Shown here piece after piece: positions 14,428 through 24,854 of a stretch of DNA of 64,000 bases. The translations under genes were made by a program, and so were the position numbers. The first letter of the stretch is position 1, and the number at the start of each line of letters is the position of its first letter. The notes under the pieces were generated by a model. The model did no database searches. It worked only from the letters and a program-made list of their open reading frames with translations, and was not told the DNA's origin. Where the stretch lies: contig JABJCP010000011.1 of assembly GCA_018668595.1 (NCBI GenBank), positions 1 through 64,000 of the forward strand. Direction: 5' to 3'. The stretch is from Candidatus Woesearchaeota archaeon (GTDB taxonomy: Archaea; Nanobdellota; Nanobdellia; Woesearchaeales; UBA11576).

Positions 14428-17151
14428 ATGAACTCAGCTAATCCTAATGTTCCGGAAATTGAATTGAAAGTTGGTGAAGCAAACCAAGATGATGTTAACA
14501 AAGGAATTGTTAGAATAGATACTACTATTTTACAACAAATAGGAATTCGTCCTGGAGATATTGTTGAAATTGAAGGTAGTAGAAAAACTGTTGCAATTGT
14601 TGATCGCGCATACCCTGGAGATATTGGCTTAAACATTATTCGCATGGATGGTCTTATTAGACGAAATGCAAAAACAGGTTTAGGAGAAGTTATTAAAGTT
14701 AGAAAAGCAAATGTAAAACCTGCTAAAAAAATTACCATTGCTCCTGCAAGAAAAGGAATTCTTATTCGTGCTCCTCAAGAAATTTTTAAACAAGGTCTTG
14801 TTGGTCGTGCAGTACTAAAAGGTGATTTGATTTCTATTGGTGGTACTGCTCGTCGTAAAAGAACTATGATGGATAGTGAATTTGAAAATGCATTTAATAA
14901 TGTTTTTGAAAATACTATGATGGGTTTTGGTCTAGGAGATATTAAATTTATTGTTGCGTCAACCGATCCGAATGGCCCTACCCTCGTCTCAACTACAACC
15001 GAAGTTGTTTTTAATCCTGAAAGTGTAGAACTAGAAGAGATCCAAAAAACTCCAGATGTTAGTTATGAAGATATTGGTGGACTCAGAGAAGAAATTAAAA
15101 AAATTCGTGAAATGGTTGAACTTCCGCTTAAACATCCTGAAATTTTTGAACGATTAGGTATTGAACCTCCTAAAGGAGTTTTATTACATGGTCCTCCAGG
15201 AACTGGAAAAACTTTGCTTGCAAAAGCAGTTGCTGCTGAAACAAATTCTAATTTTTCCTTAATTAATGGTCCTGAAATTATGAGTAAGTTTTATGGTCAG
15301 TCTGAAGAAAACTTAAGAAAAAAGTTTGAAGACGCTGAAAAAAATGCGCCTAGTATCATTTTTATTGACGAGATTGATGCTATCGCTCCTAAACGTGAAG
15401 AAACTAAGGGCGAAGTTGAGCGACGTGTTGTAGCTCAGCTTCTCGCATTAATGGATGGTCTTCAAAGTAGAGGTAAAGTTGTGGTTATTGCTGCAACTAA
15501 TATTCCTAATGCTGTCGATCCTGCACTTCGTCGTCCAGGAAGATTTGATCGTGAAGTTGATATTGGTGTTCCTGATAAATATGGCAGATTAGAAATTTTA
15601 AAAATTCATACGAGAAGTATGCCTATTGAAGGAAATTTCCATAAAGATATTGCTGCAAATTTAATAAATGAAAAGGTAAAAAAGCATTTAGAGGATAATA
15701 AATCTAAAAATACTAATTTAACCGAACAAATTAATAAATTAAAAGAACAAAAAAACATTAATGATCAAACAGTTCTTGGAAAATTAATGAATCAATTAAA
15801 GAACATTAATAATAAAATAAATTCATTAGAAGAAATAAAAAAAGTAATTACAATTCAAAATAAATTAGACGAGATAATTTCGCAAATAGAAAAAATAGAG
15901 CATTCTAAAGAAATATGGACTCATGGAGATCCCAAATTAGAATTTATTAAAATAACTGAAAATAAAATTGATGAAGAATTAAAAGATTCTATTGCTAACT
16001 TAATAGATGTAGGTATACTCGATAAAAACTTATTTAATGAAATAAGAAGAAACGGCATTAATAAAGATTTAAGCGAACTTGCAAATATTACACATGGTTT
16101 TGTTGGTGCTGATGCAGCATCTCTTGCAAAAGAGGCTGCTATGATTGTTCTTAGAAAAATTTTGCCAGATCTTCAACTTGAAAAAGAAGAAGCTATTCCT
16201 GAAGAACTGTTAGATAAACTTAAAATTACTCAAGCTGATTTTTTAGAAGCATTAAAAGTTGTTCGACCTAGTGCTATGCGAGAAGTTCTCGTCGAGATTC
16301 CTAATATTAAATGGAATGACATTGGCGGTCTTGAAGATACAAAACAGCAATTAAAAGAAGCTGTTGAGTGGCCTCTTAAAACTCCTGAAGTTTTTACTAG
16401 ATTTGGTGTACTTCCACCTAAAGGAATTTTATTATACGGTCCTCCAGGAACTGGAAAAACTTTGCTTGCTAAAGCTGTTGCTAACGAGTCTCAAGCAAAT
16501 TTTATTTTAGTTAATGGTCCCGAACTTCTTAGTAAATGGGTTGGTGAATCCGAACGTGGCGTGAGAAAGATTTTTGAAAAAGCTAGACAAACTTCTCCTA
16601 CAATTATTTTCTTTGATGAAATGGATTCTATTGCCCCTAAACGTAATGCAAGTTCAGATTCTCGAGTTACTGAGCGGGTTGTAAATCAACTTCTTACAGA
16701 AATTGATGGTCTTAGAGATCTTCACGGTATTGTTGTTATTGCTGCAACTAATCGTCCAGATATTATGGATTCTGCTCTTCTTCGTCCTGGAAGATTTGAT
16801 AGAATTGTGTATGTTGGTGTTCCTGATGAACAAGCTAGACTTGCAATATTTAAAGTTCATGCAGCCAATATGAAATTAAGTTCAGATATTGAACTTGAAA
16901 CTCTTGCTAAAGAAACAAATGGTTATGTTGGTGCAGATATTGAAGCTATTTGTCGTGAAGCTGCAATTATTGCACTTAGAAAAAATATCGATGTTAAAGA
17001 GATTTCTAAAATTGATTTTGATGAAGCACTAAAAAGATTCCCACCGTCTGTTACTAAAGAAGTTGAAGAATCATACAAAAAGCTAGAAGGTCATTTCAGA
17101 GAAGCTCGTGCAAAAGAAATGAAAGAAGAAGCTCCTAGTTATTTTGGGTAA
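14428..17151 (+). CDS. cdc48: CDC48/VAT-type AAA ATPase with a ~140-residue coiled-coil insertion
   Basis: 907 aa from the ATG at 14428, preceded by GGGGGTG; the GTG at 14419 is part of that site. Order: an N-domain (double-psi barrel, about 1-200), then D1 with Walker A GPPGTGKT (about 255) and Walker [14 protein letters not shown], then D2 with Walker A (about 671) and [13 protein letters not shown]. It is a hexameric unfoldase that extracts and unfolds proteins for degradation. The unusual part is at about 400-545: between HTRSMP and [12 protein letters not shown], inside the D1 lid region, lies a Lys/Asn/Glu-rich coiled coil absent from canonical CDC48. Its codons are more AT-rich than those of the flanks. 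No aromatic-type (HbYX) C-terminus is obvious (ends SYFG). Confidence 0.93.
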   Translation: MNSANPNVPEIELKVGEANQDDVNKGIVRIDTTILQQIGIRPGDIVEIEGSRKTVAIVDRAYPGDIGLNIIRMDGLIRRNAKTGLGEVIKVRKANVKPAKKITIAPARKGILIRAPQEIFKQGLVGRAVLKGDLISIGGTARRKRTMMDSEFENAFNNVFENTMMGFGLGDIKFIVASTDPNGPTLVSTTTEVVFNPESVELEEIQKTPDVSYEDIGGLREEIKKIREMVELPLKHPEIFERLGIEPPKGVLLHGPPGTGKTLLAKAVAAETNSNFSLINGPEIMSKFYGQSEENLRKKFEDAEKNAPSIIFIDEIDAIAPKREETKGEVERRVVAQLLALMDGLQSRGKVVVIAATNIPNAVDPALRRPGRFDREVDIGVPDKYGRLEILKIHTRSMPIEGNFHKDIAANLINEKVKKHLEDNKSKNTNLTEQINKLKEQKNINDQTVLGKLMNQLKNINNKINSLEEIKKVITIQNKLDEIISQIEKIEHSKEIWTHGDPKLEFIKITENKIDEELKDSIANLIDVGILDKNLFNEIRRNGINKDLSELANITHGFVGADAASLAKEAAMIVLRKILPDLQLEKEEAIPEELLDKLKITQADFLEALKVVRPSAMREVLVEIPNIKWNDIGGLEDTKQQLKEAVEWPLKTPEVFTRFGVLPPKGILLYGPPGTGKTLLAKAVANESQANFILVNGPELLSKWVGESERGVRKIFEKARQTSPTIIFFDEMDSIAPKRNASSDSRVTERVVNQLLTEIDGLRDLHGIVVIAATNRPDIMDSALLRPGRFDRIVYVGVPDEQARLAIFKVHAANMKLSSDIELETLAKETNGYVGADIEAICREAAIIALRKNIDVKEISKIDFDEALKRFPPSVTKEVEESYKKLEGHFREARAKEMKEEAPSYFG

Positions 17152-17172
17152 ATTAATATAAACAACAAATAA

Positions 17173-17180
17173 TTTATAAA
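17173..17180 (+). promoter_or_regulatory. TATA box of the MFS transporter gene
   Basis: TTTATAAA is centred about 27 nt before the ATG at 17203. With no ribosome site between, this indicates a leaderless mRNA. Confidence 0.6.
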
Positions 17181-17202
17181 CTTTTAATTTATCTAATTTC
17201 TT

Positions 17203-18387
17203 ATGAATAAAGAATATATTTCTAATATTTGGAAATTTTATTTGTTTAAAATTTTATCTTCATTAGAATTAACTGTTTCATTTTTTGTATTATTTTTCTT
17301 AGCAAATGGTTTAAGCATGACTCAAGTAATGACGATTGAAACCATTTTTATTATTTTAGTTCTTGTTTTAGAAGTTCCTAGTGGTGCGTTAGCAGATATA
17401 TTTGGAAGAAAATTATCCATAAATATAGGAGAATTTTGTGCAGTTATTAGTTTTTTTATTTTTAGTATTGGAACTAATTTTTGGACATTCCTTATAGCAC
17501 AAATATTTCTTGCATTTACTTGGGCTCTTATGTCTGGTGCAGATTCTGCATTTTTATATGATTCATTAAAGGAAGCAGGTCAAGAGAAAAAATATTCTTT
17601 AATTTTGGGAAGAGCGGGTTTTCTAAATTTAATTACTTGGTCATTTAGTGCGCTTTTAAGTGGTTTTTTAGCGATTTATTTTAGTTATAGACTTCTTTTT
17701 TTTGTAACTTCCATAATTTATTTGTTTAGTTTTTTTACAACTCTTTTTTTTAAAGAACCTCCAATTCATAAGAAAAGTTCTAAAAAAAATTATAGAGTTC
17801 ATCTCATTAAAGCGATAAAATTTGTGTACACTCATAAAAAAGTAAAGAATTTAATTATTTATTATGGATTGTTTGCAGCTACGACTCATTTAATTTGGTT
17901 TTTGATTCAACCATTTTATGATCAAACAAATCTTCCTAAATATATTATTGGTATTGCAATATTCATCTATTTTATATCTGCAGGCATAGGTAATTTAACA
18001 GCCAATTATTTTGAGCGTAAATTTAATGAGGAAATATTTCTATTTATCATTCTATTTATAGCAGTTGCATCAATTATAAGCCTATATTTTGTATCTCCAA
18101 TTGTAGCTTTATTAAGTATTTTTTTAATGTCTTTAGTTTCAGGAATGAGAGATGTATTTGTAAATAAAGGAATTAATGAAAATACTGATTCGCATCACAG
18201 AGCAACAGTAATTTCAATTCAAAACATGTCTAAAAGTATTATGTACGGGTTAGTCGCACCGCTCATAGGATATTTTACAGATATTTTTAGTGCTAGCGCA
18301 ACATTTTTGATATTAGGTATATGTTTAAGTAGTCTGTTGATTTATTTTATAATTATAAGAACAATAAGTAAAAAATCAATTATTTAA
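17203..18387 (+). CDS. MFS-family membrane transporter
   Basis: 394 aa with about 12 hydrophobic helices. The loop between helices 2 and 3 carries the MFS-type motif ADIFGRKLSINIGEF (family norm GxLaDrxGrkxxl). The middle basic loop (KEPPIHKKSSKKNYRVHLIKAIKF) separates the two six-helix halves. MFS proteins move small molecules by proton antiport or symport. The substrate cannot be read. It stands alone with its own leaderless promoter. Confidence 0.85.
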   Translation: MNKEYISNIWKFYLFKILSSLELTVSFFVLFFLANGLSMTQVMTIETIFIILVLVLEVPSGALADIFGRKLSINIGEFCAVISFFIFSIGTNFWTFLIAQIFLAFTWALMSGADSAFLYDSLKEAGQEKKYSLILGRAGFLNLITWSFSALLSGFLAIYFSYRLLFFVTSIIYLFSFFTTLFFKEPPIHKKSSKKNYRVHLIKAIKFVYTHKKVKNLIIYYGLFAATTHLIWFLIQPFYDQTNLPKYIIGIAIFIYFISAGIGNLTANYFERKFNEEIFLFIILFIAVASIISLYFVSPIVALLSIFLMSLVSGMRDVFVNKGINENTDSHHRATVISIQNMSKSIMYGLVAPLIGYFTDIFSASATFLILGICLSSLLIYFIIIRTISKKSII

Positions 18388-18541
18388 TAATACAAAAAAA
18401 TAAAACTAATTCTCATTTTTTGCAAACTCTTTAAAAACTAAAAAGAAAAATATTTAAATTCTGAAAACTATAAATAAACATTATAAATAAAAACTAAAAA
18501 TAATATGTAAAAAGAAACTATCTAAATTATGTGTTGAGATT

Positions 18542-19081
18542 ATGACTATAGAGACTATAAATATTGGGCCTAACGGAGATCTACAAACCAGACTTCGATT
18601 GTATTTTAAACCTTTAGTTGAAAAAGCAATTAGTAAACAATCATTCAATCCACGCATTGATTCTCAATTTTATTTAGTAAATCTTTTAGCATCTGCAGTT
18701 AGAACTAAAAATATTTTTATGCCTAAAGCAATATTTAACGGTGTTGAGTATGATGAAGTTCCTATTGCATTACAATACATGAGTGCTTTTGAGTCTGATG
18801 AATACAATAAAACAGGAACTATGAAAAAAATTGGAGATTACACATTATTTAAAATTGGTTTTTTTCCAAAAAGTTTTTCAAGAAAATCTGTAAAAATTGA
18901 TTATTACATGCGTATGGGTTCGAGTGCTTATTCCACTATTTCTTGGAAAGAAAATGATTTATTCTACGAACTTTCAAGACACTTCCCCTTATTTTGTGAA
19001 ACACTTTGGATTGTTAGCGGCAATGATAAAAACAAAGATGATCTTCTTGCAAGAATAAATTCTGATGAAATAATGCACTAA
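18542..19081 (+). CDS. Uncharacterised conserved protein (bacterial-type family), 179 aa
   Basis: The core reads YLVNLLASAV, then MKKIGDYTLFKIGFFPKSF and YYMRMGSSAYSTIS. From memory, this pattern (IGD-x2-LF-x2-GFFP, then YY-x2-MG-x2-AY) marks a family of uncharacterised bacterial proteins of about 200 aa, so transfer from bacteria is possible. No signal peptide or membrane segment. Predicted to be mostly helical. It stands alone; the leader region is AT-rich without a clear ribosome site. Function unknown. Confidence 0.75.
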   Translation: MTIETINIGPNGDLQTRLRLYFKPLVEKAISKQSFNPRIDSQFYLVNLLASAVRTKNIFMPKAIFNGVEYDEVPIALQYMSAFESDEYNKTGTMKKIGDYTLFKIGFFPKSFSRKSVKIDYYMRMGSSAYSTISWKENDLFYELSRHFPLFCETLWIVSGNDKNKDDLLARINSDEIMH

Positions 19082-19152
19082 TCCACAAAAGAACTCTTAT
19101 TCTTCAAAATTCTCAAAAGATATATAAATAATAATTATATTTATAATATAAA

Positions 19153-19893
19153 ATGGCAAATCTAAAAAAAATAGAGGAATTTCTAAACAAAACTCTTGAA
19201 ATCGATAAATTCAGTTCAGATGTATCCCACAACGGTCTTCAAGTTCAAGGCAATGACGAAATAAAAAATATATGCTTTTGTGTAGATGCTTCAATGGATT
19301 TTTTCAAAAAAGCAAAAAAAGAAAACTGTGACCTTCTTATTGTACATCATGGAATGTTTTGGAATAAAAAAGAAACAATCACAGGACATATTTACAAAAA
19401 AGTTAAATTTCTAATTGACAACAACATGTCACTTTATGCTTGCCATCTTCCTCTTGATGCACATTTAAAATATGGTAACAACTCAAATATTTTAAGAATT
19501 CTTGGTGCAAAAATTAAAGAAAAAATAGATGTAGGTTATGTTGGTGAATTAAATAAATCAATTGATCTAAAAAAATTAGTCGAAAAAATAAATGATAAAC
19601 TAGATACGAGATGTAAACTGATTTGTTATGGCAAAAAGAAAATTAAAAACATTGCCGTAATTTCGGGCGGTGCTCCTTGGAATGTTTTTGATACATTTGA
19701 AAAAAATATTGATGTTTACATAACTGGAGATATAGCACATGGAGTTTATCATCCAACAAAAGAATCCAAAATGAATTTCATCTCTGCAGGTCATTATGCT
19801 ACTGAAACTGTTGGTGTAAAAGCTTTAATGCCTTTGCTTGAAAAAAAATTCAAAGTAAAAACTGTTTTTATTGACGTTCCAACAGGATTATGA
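19153..19893 (+). CDS. NIF3/DUF34-family metal-binding protein
   Basis: 246 aa. Metal-ligand motifs: LLIVHHGMFW (about 61-70), YACHLPLDAH (about 95-104), an Asp in TGDIAHG and SAGHYATE at about 214. The family (also called GTP cyclohydrolase 1 type 2) binds two metals and forms hexamers. Its cellular role is unsettled. Stop codon TGA, which shows that UGA normally terminates in this genome. It lies 75 bp upstream of gatD on the same strand. Confidence 0.9.
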   Translation: MANLKKIEEFLNKTLEIDKFSSDVSHNGLQVQGNDEIKNICFCVDASMDFFKKAKKENCDLLIVHHGMFWNKKETITGHIYKKVKFLIDNNMSLYACHLPLDAHLKYGNNSNILRILGAKIKEKIDVGYVGELNKSIDLKKLVEKINDKLDTRCKLICYGKKKIKNIAVISGGAPWNVFDTFEKNIDVYITGDIAHGVYHPTKESKMNFISAGHYATETVGVKALMPLLEKKFKVKTVFIDVPTGL

Positions 19894-19967
19894 AAAAATA
19901 TTGGCAAAACAAATTAACTAATAAAATTAAATAATAACATAAAAATCAAAAAAAAAGGTACAATAAG

Positions 19968-21266
19968 ATGTCCAAAGACTATAAAGAAGGAGATAAAGTA
20001 AAAGTTACTTGTAAAGATGAAGTTATTGAAGGTATTTTAATGCCTCGTCCAGATATTTTAGAAGAGGGTGTCATAATTATTAAGCTTGACCATGGTTATA
20101 ATATGGGCATTTACAAAAACCGTATTGAAAAAATAGAATTGGTTAAAGAATATACTAAGCCAAAAATAAAAACTCAACAATTAAAACAAAATAAAAGTCT
20201 TCCGAATGTTTCATTGCTTTCGTTAGGAGGAACTATTTCTTCAAAAATTGATTATAGAACTGGAGGAGTTAGTGCTGATTTTACTGCAGAAGATTTCATC
20301 CAAATGTGTCCTGAACTTTTAGATATTGCTAATTTCAAAGCAGAAAAAGTTATGAGTGTTATGAGTGAGGATTTTAATTATAAAGATTGGCAAAAAATGG
20401 CAGAGGTTGCAGCTAAAGAATTAAATGAAGGTGCTGATGGAATAATTTTTACACAAGGAACTGATACATTGCATTTCTCGACGGCTGCTCTTTCATTTAT
20501 GCTCCCAAATCTTAACAAACCAGTTATTTTTACTGCAGCTCAAAGAAGTATTGATCGCGGATCTAGTGATGCTTTCATGAATCTTATTTGTTCAGCTGTT
20601 GCTGCAAGTAGTTTTGATGGTGCTGAAGTTATGACTTGCATGCACGCAAATAGTGATGATGATTATTGCATATTAATTAGAGGATCTAAAGTTAGAAAAA
20701 TGCATACTTCAAGACGTGACGCATTCCGCCCAATTAATGACCTTCCTTTTGCCAAAGTTTGGCCTAATAAAAAAATTGAAATAACAAATAAAAATTATAG
20801 AAAAAGAAATGATGAACCAATTGTTCCAGATACTAAATTTGAACCTAAAACTGCACTGATTCAAGTTTATCCTGGAATGGATCCTGAGGTTATAGATTTT
20901 TATCTTGATAAAGGATACAAAGGAATTGTCCTCTCAGCAACTGCACTAGGTCATGTTCCAACAGTTTCAAAAGATCACACGCTCATTCCAAAACTTGAGC
21001 GTGCAAAAAAAGAAGGCATTCCTATTGTCATCGCATCTCAAACATTATATGGCAGAACTCATCCTTTTGTTTATACTAATCTAAGAAAATTATCAGTAGA
21101 AGTTGATTGTATTTTTGTAGAAGATATGTTGCCTGAAACCGCACTCATAAAATTAAGTTGGGTTTTAGGACATACAACTGATAAAGCAGAAGTTAAAAAA
21201 ATGATGTTAAAAAACATTGCAGGAGAAATCAATCCAATTATTGATGAAGGATCTTATTTGAATTAA
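19968..21266 (+). CDS. gatD: Glu-tRNA(Gln) amidotransferase subunit D
   Basis: 432 aa. A small N-terminal barrel (about 1-55, YKEGDKVKVTCKDEVIEGILMPR) is followed by an L-asparaginase-like domain: first catalytic threonine in SLLSLGGTISSK (about 83-94) and second in FTQGTDTLHF. GatD releases ammonia from glutamine for GatE, which converts Glu-tRNA(Gln) to Gln-tRNA(Gln) in archaea. In many archaea gatD and gatE are adjacent; here two membrane genes sit between them (21316-22744). The spacing to the first of these is 49 bp and all read the same way. Confidence 0.95.
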   Translation: MSKDYKEGDKVKVTCKDEVIEGILMPRPDILEEGVIIIKLDHGYNMGIYKNRIEKIELVKEYTKPKIKTQQLKQNKSLPNVSLLSLGGTISSKIDYRTGGVSADFTAEDFIQMCPELLDIANFKAEKVMSVMSEDFNYKDWQKMAEVAAKELNEGADGIIFTQGTDTLHFSTAALSFMLPNLNKPVIFTAAQRSIDRGSSDAFMNLICSAVAASSFDGAEVMTCMHANSDDDYCILIRGSKVRKMHTSRRDAFRPINDLPFAKVWPNKKIEITNKNYRKRNDEPIVPDTKFEPKTALIQVYPGMDPEVIDFYLDKGYKGIVLSATALGHVPTVSKDHTLIPKLERAKKEGIPIVIASQTLYGRTHPFVYTNLRKLSVEVDCIFVEDMLPETALIKLSWVLGHTTDKAEVKKMMLKNIAGEINPIIDEGSYLN

Positions 21267-21315
21267 TGTTTAAAAAAAAATCAAAACCAATAACAAATTA
21301 AAAAAATAGATAAAA

Positions 21316-21996
21316 ATGGTAATGGATAAAAATCGTGAAAATCTTCGTGAATTAATGGTTCGAGCAATTGGATTTGAAAAACATAATGAAAATTGGTTAA
21401 AAAAAAAGCAAGAATTATTTGATAAATTGACTGATGACAAAACAAGTGAAGCTTTTAATAAATTAAAAATAGAAATAATTAGAATAACTTCAGAACAAAT
21501 TAAATTTGCTAACAATCTCGCCAGAAATAATTTAAGCCAAATACATTCAAAAAATAAATTATCTGTAAGCTATGGTAATTTCATCAAAGAATTAACTAAT
21601 GTATTTACCGACTTATTTAAATCAATTTATTCTCAAAGAACTGAATTGAGTTCAAATAAACATGTTCGACACAAAATCAAAGGATTTATTAGTTCTTTTA
21701 GTTCAGAAAAAAAGTATTATTCAAAATATAAAGATTTAAAAAATAGACTAACAAAACTTGATTCCGCAATTATTCCTGCTAAATCCGATATAATATATGA
21801 AAAAATAAAGAAAAGCCACATAATAAGAAATACAGGCATATTTTTTATTTTTTTCGCATCAATAATTGCATATGGACTGTTTAATAAGAATTACGGAACT
21901 GAATTATTTAGTCAAATAATAAAATATGGTTGGATTCCTCTGCTTATTTTATTATTATATGTTTTTTTCTCAGTTAGACAATTAAAAAAAGTATAA
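21316..21996 (+). CDS. Helical membrane protein between gatD and gatE (X)
   Basis: 226 aa. About 150 residues of charged, probably coiled-coil helices (for example ENWLKKKQELFDKLTDD and RNNLSQIHSKNKLSV) are followed by two C-terminal transmembrane helices (NTGIFFIFFASIIAYGLF and WIPLLILLLYVFFSV). The stop is TAA; the next gene starts 1 bp later. An alternative start is the ATG at 21322. It has the same architecture as the next protein, so the two may be distant paralogues or partners. Unknown function; no link with amidotransferase chemistry is visible. Confidence 0.75.
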   Translation: MVMDKNRENLRELMVRAIGFEKHNENWLKKKQELFDKLTDDKTSEAFNKLKIEIIRITSEQIKFANNLARNNLSQIHSKNKLSVSYGNFIKELTNVFTDLFKSIYSQRTELSSNKHVRHKIKGFISSFSSEKKYYSKYKDLKNRLTKLDSAIIPAKSDIIYEKIKKSHIIRNTGIFFIFFASIIAYGLFNKNYGTELFSQIIKYGWIPLLILLLYVFFSVRQLKKV

Positions 21997-21997
21997 A

Positions 21998-22744
21998 ATG
22001 ACCCTAGACCAAATTTACGACGAACATAACTTGAAACTTTTATTCTTCTATGTAGTTGTTACAGAAAGTCATATGTACCAATTAAATAAAATTAGAACCA
22101 AATTCCTAGAAAAAGTTAAAAATGATTTAGAAAGTTTTAAACAAGAAAAAACAATAACATTCCACTCTATTAATTTGTTACCAGGAGATATTAACTATTT
22201 AACAAAATATTTACATATTCTTGAAAAGAGTAAGGACTTAAAGGATGATAAGAAATTATATAGCCTATTCTTAAAAGTAAGACCTTTAATATATCAATTT
22301 GAAGAAATTGTGCTTGAGCAATTAAAAATTCTTAAAAAAGAAGCGTGCAAAGAAGAAGAAATAACTAAATTTGAATCAGATTGGAAAAAAGAGCAAGAAA
22401 TATTTGGAAATTTAATGGATCAATATAATATTGCTCGTCATGAAAATCCTTATTTTGATAATTTAGAAAATGGTGTTGGAATTAACAGACGGGAAAAAAA
22501 AGCAACAAACAAAGCCCTAATTGGTTTACCCATTGTGATGGGTGTAATTTATCTTGTAAATAAACAAATATTTATTGAAATTACAAAATTTATGAAAGTT
22601 GGCGGATGGGTAATTATGGGTTTTGCAGCAGTAGCATTAATATTAGTAATACTTCGAAAAATTTGGAAAACTGCAGAACATAGATTTAAATACAAAATAA
22701 TTCATAAAGATTTTGGCGTTATGTTGCAAAGAAAATTTAGATGA
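21998..22744 (+). CDS. Helical membrane protein between gatD and gatE (Y)
   Basis: 248 aa. A helical, charged N-terminal domain of about 165 residues (TLDQIYDEHNLKLLFFYVV, later LKILKKEACKEEEITKFESD) is followed by two transmembrane helices (NKALIGLPIVMGVIYLV and VGGWVIMGFAAVALILVIL) and a basic tail (RKIWKTAEHRFKYK). Ends with TGA. It starts 1 bp after the previous stop, so it is translationally coupled. Family unknown. Confidence 0.75.
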   Translation: MTLDQIYDEHNLKLLFFYVVVTESHMYQLNKIRTKFLEKVKNDLESFKQEKTITFHSINLLPGDINYLTKYLHILEKSKDLKDDKKLYSLFLKVRPLIYQFEEIVLEQLKILKKEACKEEEITKFESDWKKEQEIFGNLMDQYNIARHENPYFDNLENGVGINRREKKATNKALIGLPIVMGVIYLVNKQIFIEITKFMKVGGWVIMGFAAVALILVILRKIWKTAEHRFKYKIIHKDFGVMLQRKFR

Positions 22745-22782
22745 AAAAACTTAAATTAATAAATTAAAAATATGTGAATATT

Positions 22783-24693
22783 ATGGCAGAAAACAAAGAA
22801 AAAAAACATAAACTTGAAGAAAACAGTTGGGAAAAACTAGATTACAAAGAACTTGGATTAAGATGCGGTATTGAAATTCATCAGCGTCTCAACACCCATA
22901 AATTATTTTGTCAATGTCCTTCGATCCTAAGAGATGACAAACCCGACATTATTGTTAAAAGAAAATTGAGAGCTGTTGCAGGAGAATTGGGCAATATTGA
23001 TATTGCTGCAAAACATGAAACGCAAAAAGATATTTATTTTGTTTATGAAGCTTATTCAGATACTACTTGCTTAGTTGAACTCGACGAAGAACCTCCTCAT
23101 TTAATGAATCAAGAAGCGCTCAATACAGTTTTACAAGTTTCACTCATGCTTAAAGCAAAACCTGTTGATGAAGTTCAAATTATGAGAAAAACAGTTATTA
23201 ATGGTTCTAATACTTCTGGTTTTCAAAGAACTGCACTTGTTGCAACTCACGGAACACTAGACACAAAAGAAGGTAAAGTGAAAATTCCAACGATTTGTGT
23301 TGAAGAAGAAGCTGCAAAAGATGTTACAAAAGGCGTTGATAAAGATGGAAAAAGGTTTGTTACATACAGATTAGACAGATTAGGAATTCCTTTAATTGAA
23401 ATGGCAACAGATCCTGATATTTTTTCTCCACAGCAATGCATGGAAGCTGCCGCAAAACTAGGCATGATTCTTAGATCTACAGGAAAAGTTGCTAGAGGTA
23501 TTGGCACTATTCGTCAAGATGTTAATGTTTCTATTGCAAAAGGAGATCGTATCGAAATTAAAGGTGCTCAGGATTTGAAACTGATTCCTACCTGGGTTGA
23601 ATATGAAGCACGTCGACAAATTTCTATTTTAAAACTTCAAAATTTCTTAAATAATAATAAATTAAAAGAACAGGATTTTGAAAAATCAATAACTAACTTA
23701 ACAAATGTATTCAAAAATACTAATTGTAAGTTTGTAAACAATGCAATAAAAAAAGGAGATCAAGTTATTGGTTTTGTTCTTCCTAAAATGAATAAAATGT
23801 TAGGAAATGAAATTTGCCCAAATAAACGTCTTGGAACAGAGCTTTCAGATTATATTAAAGTCAAAGTAGGTCTTGGTGGACTAATTCATTCCGACGAGAA
23901 ATTAGATAAATATCAATTCTCAGAAGAAGAAATAAACTCTACAAAAAAAGAACTTAGCCTAAACGAAAACGATGCATTTATTCTTATTGTTGCAAAAGAG
24001 AAAATTGCAAAAAAAGGAATTAATCTTATTATTGAAAAATTAATGCAATTCAAAAATATTGGCATTGTAAGAGAAGTTAGAAAACCAAATCCTGATGGGA
24101 CAACAAGTTTTATGCGTCCTATGCCTGGCGGTTCAAGAATGTATCCTGAAACAGATACTATGCCTCTAAAGACAGACATTACAAATATCAAATTACCTGA
24201 ATTACTAGAAGAGAAAGCAAAGCGTTATGAAAAAGAATTCAAGCTAGGAAGTGATCTTGCCACTGCTCTTGCTAAAAGCACTCAACATGATTTATTTGAA
24301 GCTTGTGCAAAAAAGTTTAAAAATATTAAACCTGCATTTATTGCAGAAACAATAGTATCTACTCCAAAAATAATTAGTAGGAAACATAAACTAAACACAG
24401 ATAGTCTAAAAGATGATCAATTCAAAGTATTATTTGAAAAATTAGATTCAGGAAACATTGCTAAAGACAGTGTGGAAGATATTTTAATCAGCATGGCAAA
24501 AAATGAAACAATTGATTTTGATAAATTTAAGCCTATGAGTGATAAAGATATAGAAGAAGAAATCAAAAATATAATAAAAAATAATAAAGACTTAGAATTC
24601 AAACATTTAATTCCTAAAGTTATGGGCGCACTTAAAGGACGAGCAGAAGGTAAAAAAGTAATGGAACTCCTTAAAAAATCTCAAAACAGTTAA
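22783..24693 (+). CDS. gatE: Glu-tRNA(Gln) amidotransferase subunit E
   Basis: About 636 aa from the ATG at 22783; an in-frame GTG at 22774 is the other candidate. The GatB/GatE signature LGLRCGIEIHQRLNTHKLFCQCPS is at about 24-47, with GFQRTALVATHG, IPTICVEEEAAKDV and a GSRMYPETDTMPL block. The GatE-specific inserted domain lies at about 290-400. The C-terminal tail (YqeY-like helical region) binds tRNA. GatE phosphorylates Glu-tRNA(Gln) and amidates it with ammonia from GatD. Complete length for the family. Confidence 0.95.
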   Translation: MAENKEKKHKLEENSWEKLDYKELGLRCGIEIHQRLNTHKLFCQCPSILRDDKPDIIVKRKLRAVAGELGNIDIAAKHETQKDIYFVYEAYSDTTCLVELDEEPPHLMNQEALNTVLQVSLMLKAKPVDEVQIMRKTVINGSNTSGFQRTALVATHGTLDTKEGKVKIPTICVEEEAAKDVTKGVDKDGKRFVTYRLDRLGIPLIEMATDPDIFSPQQCMEAAAKLGMILRSTGKVARGIGTIRQDVNVSIAKGDRIEIKGAQDLKLIPTWVEYEARRQISILKLQNFLNNNKLKEQDFEKSITNLTNVFKNTNCKFVNNAIKKGDQVIGFVLPKMNKMLGNEICPNKRLGTELSDYIKVKVGLGGLIHSDEKLDKYQFSEEEINSTKKELSLNENDAFILIVAKEKIAKKGINLIIEKLMQFKNIGIVREVRKPNPDGTTSFMRPMPGGSRMYPETDTMPLKTDITNIKLPELLEEKAKRYEKEFKLGSDLATALAKSTQHDLFEACAKKFKNIKPAFIAETIVSTPKIISRKHKLNTDSLKDDQFKVLFEKLDSGNIAKDSVEDILISMAKNETIDFDKFKPMSDKDIEEEIKNIIKNNKDLEFKHLIPKVMGALKGRAEGKKVMELLKKSQNS

Positions 24694-24854
24694 ATAACAA
24701 AAAAATGTAATAAACATAGTGAAATAACAATAAATGCAATAAAAATTAAAAATAATTAAAAAGATTTAAAAGGGATTAATCATATCTTACTAAATATAGT
24801 AAAATATAATAGATCATTAAAAAAAAGATATTAAAAAAAGAGGACGAATAACTT

